Shown in pieces: positions 60,734 through 62,340 of a stretch of 62,340 nucleotides of DNA. The stretch comes from Thecamonas trahens ATCC 50062 (taxonomy: Eukaryota; Apusozoa; Apusomonadida; Apusomonadidae), in assembly GCF_000142905.1 (NCBI RefSeq), contig NW_013657624.1, positions 170,211 to 232,550 on the forward strand, given 5' to 3'. The notes under the pieces were generated by a model. The model searched no databases, was not told where the DNA came from, and worked only from the letters and a program-made list of their open reading frames with translations. The translations under genes were made by a program, and so were the position numbers. Within the stretch, counting starts at the first letter, position 1. Every line of letters starts with the position of its first letter.

Positions 60734-62340
60734 CTAAAACGAGGTGACGAGCTCGCCGACGCCGTCGGCGGTGTCATAGACGAGCTTTGCGACAGCGAGG
60801 GCGAGAGCGTCTGCGGCGTCCTGCGACGAGGCCTCGGCGTAGACGCGGACGACGTCCTCTGTGCCCGAGGGGCGGACAAAGGCGCGACCGGCATCGACAG
60901 GAGCAACGAGAGCGTCTATGGCATCCTGCATACCTGTCGGCTCGACAAGCTGCTGGTCGGCGTTGGTGGTGGTAAAGACGGTGCGGTCGGCGACGGCGAC
61001 CTTGGTCAGCCGGTTCGGGTGCTCGGTGTAGAGGGCGGCCCAGTCTGCCACCGAGAGGCGGCGGATGCGGAGGATGGCCTCGATGAAGAGCATGTCCGAG
61101 ATGGCGTCGCCAACGGCCTGGTTGACGACGGCGGGGAGGAGGCCGAGCTGTGTGGCGGCGGCGGCAGCCGGCGGGGCGGTGGCAAGGTCCGGGTTCGCCG
61201 CCACACGGGCGAGCGTCTCGACGTACTTGGGCGAGAAGACGACGGTGCCGTGGCCGTTGGCCTCAAAGTAGACGCCGATGTCGTAGGCCAGAGCGGCGTG
61301 ATGCAGATGCTTGACGCCGGTCTTGGTAAACTCGACGGTAGCGCCGAGCTCATTGCGGAGGTAGGTGGTGGAGGCACCATTGGCGTAGGCGGTCTGGATG
61401 ACGGCGAGCGAGAGCTCGTCGGCGGCGACGAGGCCGGCGTCGACGAGGACCTGCAGCGTCGATGAGATGTAGTCGGCCATGAGCGAGGCCAGCTTGTCGC
61501 CGTCGAGGAGGACAAAGCCCGCGGACGGCGAGTTGAAAAAGTAGACGACGCGGTCAGCGTCTCCGTCAAAGGCGGCGCAGCGATCGGCTGTCTCGGCGAG
61601 TACCGGCGGCGGCATCTGGTTCGACTTGACATAGTCGGCGCCGGCCTCATGATTGAGAATGTTCACCTCGGGGTCGCTGCCGTCGTTGACGATGGAGGCG
61701 TGTAGGGCAAAGTCGGGCCCAGCGGCGGCGAGGAGCGCGGCGAGCGCGGGCGCGCCGACGCCGTTGGCGCCGTCGACAAAGAGCTTACCGGCGTCAAACT
61801 CGCCGTTCCCGGCGCCACCGGCCTCCAGCAGCTGAGTATAGGCGGCGATGAGCTTGTTGTTGTAGCCGTCAAGAGTGGCGATGCCAAACTGAGGCTCGTT
61901 GCTGGCCTTGACCAGATAGTGGAGCTGAGGGGTGGAGACAAGGCCGACAGGGATGGCGTCGACGGCAGGGAGGACTGCGAGGCCAGCCTCGAGGGCGGCA
62001 ACAAGCCGGTTGGCCGAGGGGCGGGTGTCGTGGCCGTAGCGGACAGCAGCCGGGGCATCGGGCGCTACGCTTGCGGCAGCGAGAGCGGCCGCAGCAAGCT
62101 CGGCCAGCTCATCGACCGTCGACGCGTTGGCCATGGCGACAGCGATCTTCTCGTATTCGGGCACAAGCATGTCGCCCGACGGCTCGACAAGCTTAACCCC
62201 ATTGTCCGGTACGGGGTTGTGCGAGGCTGTAACCATGACGCCGACACACGCACCGCCGAGCGCCTTGGAGCGGATGGCAGCGAGGATGCCGACCTTGAAC
62301 ATGACCGAGTCGAGGAGGTCCGCGCTGTAGTGGGGGGCCT
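60734..62340 (-). CDS. PGM3: Phosphoacetylglucosamine mutase (partial, runs off the right edge)
   Basis: Converts GlcNAc-6-phosphate to GlcNAc-1-phosphate in UDP-GlcNAc synthesis. The active-site phosphoserine loop is VTASHNPVPDNG, the Mg site AAFDGDADRVVYF and the sugar-phosphate loop RPSGTEDVVRVYAEA near the C-terminus. The ETLAR and NGHGTVVFS-type substrate loop matches AGM1 rather than PGM1/PMM. The visible part is about 535 residues; the frame remains open to 62340 (APHYSADLLDSVMFKVG), so the N-terminus lies beyond the window. The Met at 62302 is internal. Confidence 0.95.
   Translation of the reverse strand, partial: APHYSADLLDSVMFKVGILAAIRSKALGGACVGVMVTASHNPVPDNGVKLVEPSGDMLVPEYEKIAVAMANASTVDELAELAAAALAAASVAPDAPAAVRYGHDTRPSANRLVAALEAGLAVLPAVDAIPVGLVSTPQLHYLVKASNEPQFGIATLDGYNNKLIAAYTQLLEAGGAGNGEFDAGKLFVDGANGVGAPALAALLAAAGPDFALHASIVNDGSDPEVNILNHEAGADYVKSNQMPPPVLAETADRCAAFDGDADRVVYFFNSPSAGFVLLDGDKLASLMADYISSTLQVLVDAGLVAADELSLAVIQTAYANGASTTYLRNELGATVEFTKTGVKHLHHAALAYDIGVYFEANGHGTVVFSPKYVETLARVAANPDLATAPPAAAAATQLGLLPAVVNQAVGDAISDMLFIEAILRIRRLSVADWAALYTEHPNRLTKVAVADRTVFTTTNADQQLVEPTGMQDAIDALVAPVDAGRAFVRPSGTEDVVRVYAEASSQDAADALALAVAKLVYDTADGVGELVTSF

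Overview
This is a nuclear eukaryotic window from a GC-rich, compact, intron-poor protist genome. The evidence is long GC-rich ORFs, GT-AG introns, two N gaps (23883-24143 and 40817-40921), only eukaryotic gene families, and no operons or ribosome binding sites. Ciliary/centriolar genes (MKS1, CEP41, CEP44-like, a TPR protein) sit beside a fungal-type Zn2Cys6 factor, an EGF-ABCG transporter, codanin-1-like, BRD8-like and BTAF1/Mot1. That mix suits a free-living flagellate close to opisthokonts. My best guess is an apusomonad such as Thecamonas trahens; this is inference, not a database result.

Layout. 1-474 is an 11-bp minisatellite in front of phosphomevalonate kinase (475-2145). Then: an MJ1316/DUF504 protein (-), an acidic orphan (+), a METTL21-like methyltransferase (-), heat shock factor (+, one intron), and a CEP44-like gene (-, frame-broken) divergent from MKS1 (+). 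A secreted propeller-like protein, acylphosphatase (+, one intron, frame-broken), a TPR protein (-), phospholipase B-like (+), ALKBH6-like (+) and eIF4A (+, one intron) follow. 22.8-34.2 kb holds CEP41 (-, 5' end lost in gap 1), a BRD8-like bromodomain protein (+), codanin-1-like (-, several frame breaks) and a CaMKK-like kinase with DFN in place of DFG (-). 34.2-45.6 kb holds a low-complexity orphan (+), an EGF-ABCG transporter (+, one intron), mitochondrial acyl carrier protein (-, intron containing gap 2 and a long TA tract), eIF5A (-, one intron, three frame lesions) and a coiled-coil/polyproline/WH2 protein (+) with a 114-bp internal repeat. 45.6-62.3 kb holds BTAF1/Mot1 (-) divergent from XRN2/Rat1 (+, 7-nt first coding exon), the Zn2Cys6 factor (+), a HIT-like protein (+) and phosphoacetylglucosamine mutase (-, running off the right edge).

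Two signals cut across genes. (1) Six of the seven introns whose ends I could place start GTACGY; only XRN2 uses GTAAGT. All seven lie near the start codon. (2) Several conserved genes are broken by single-base losses that lengthening a short homopolymer by one base would repair. This looks like systematic undercalling in the assembly rather than pseudogenes.

No tRNA, rRNA, CRISPR array or transposase was recognised. Family calls rest on motif recognition by eye; no searches were run.
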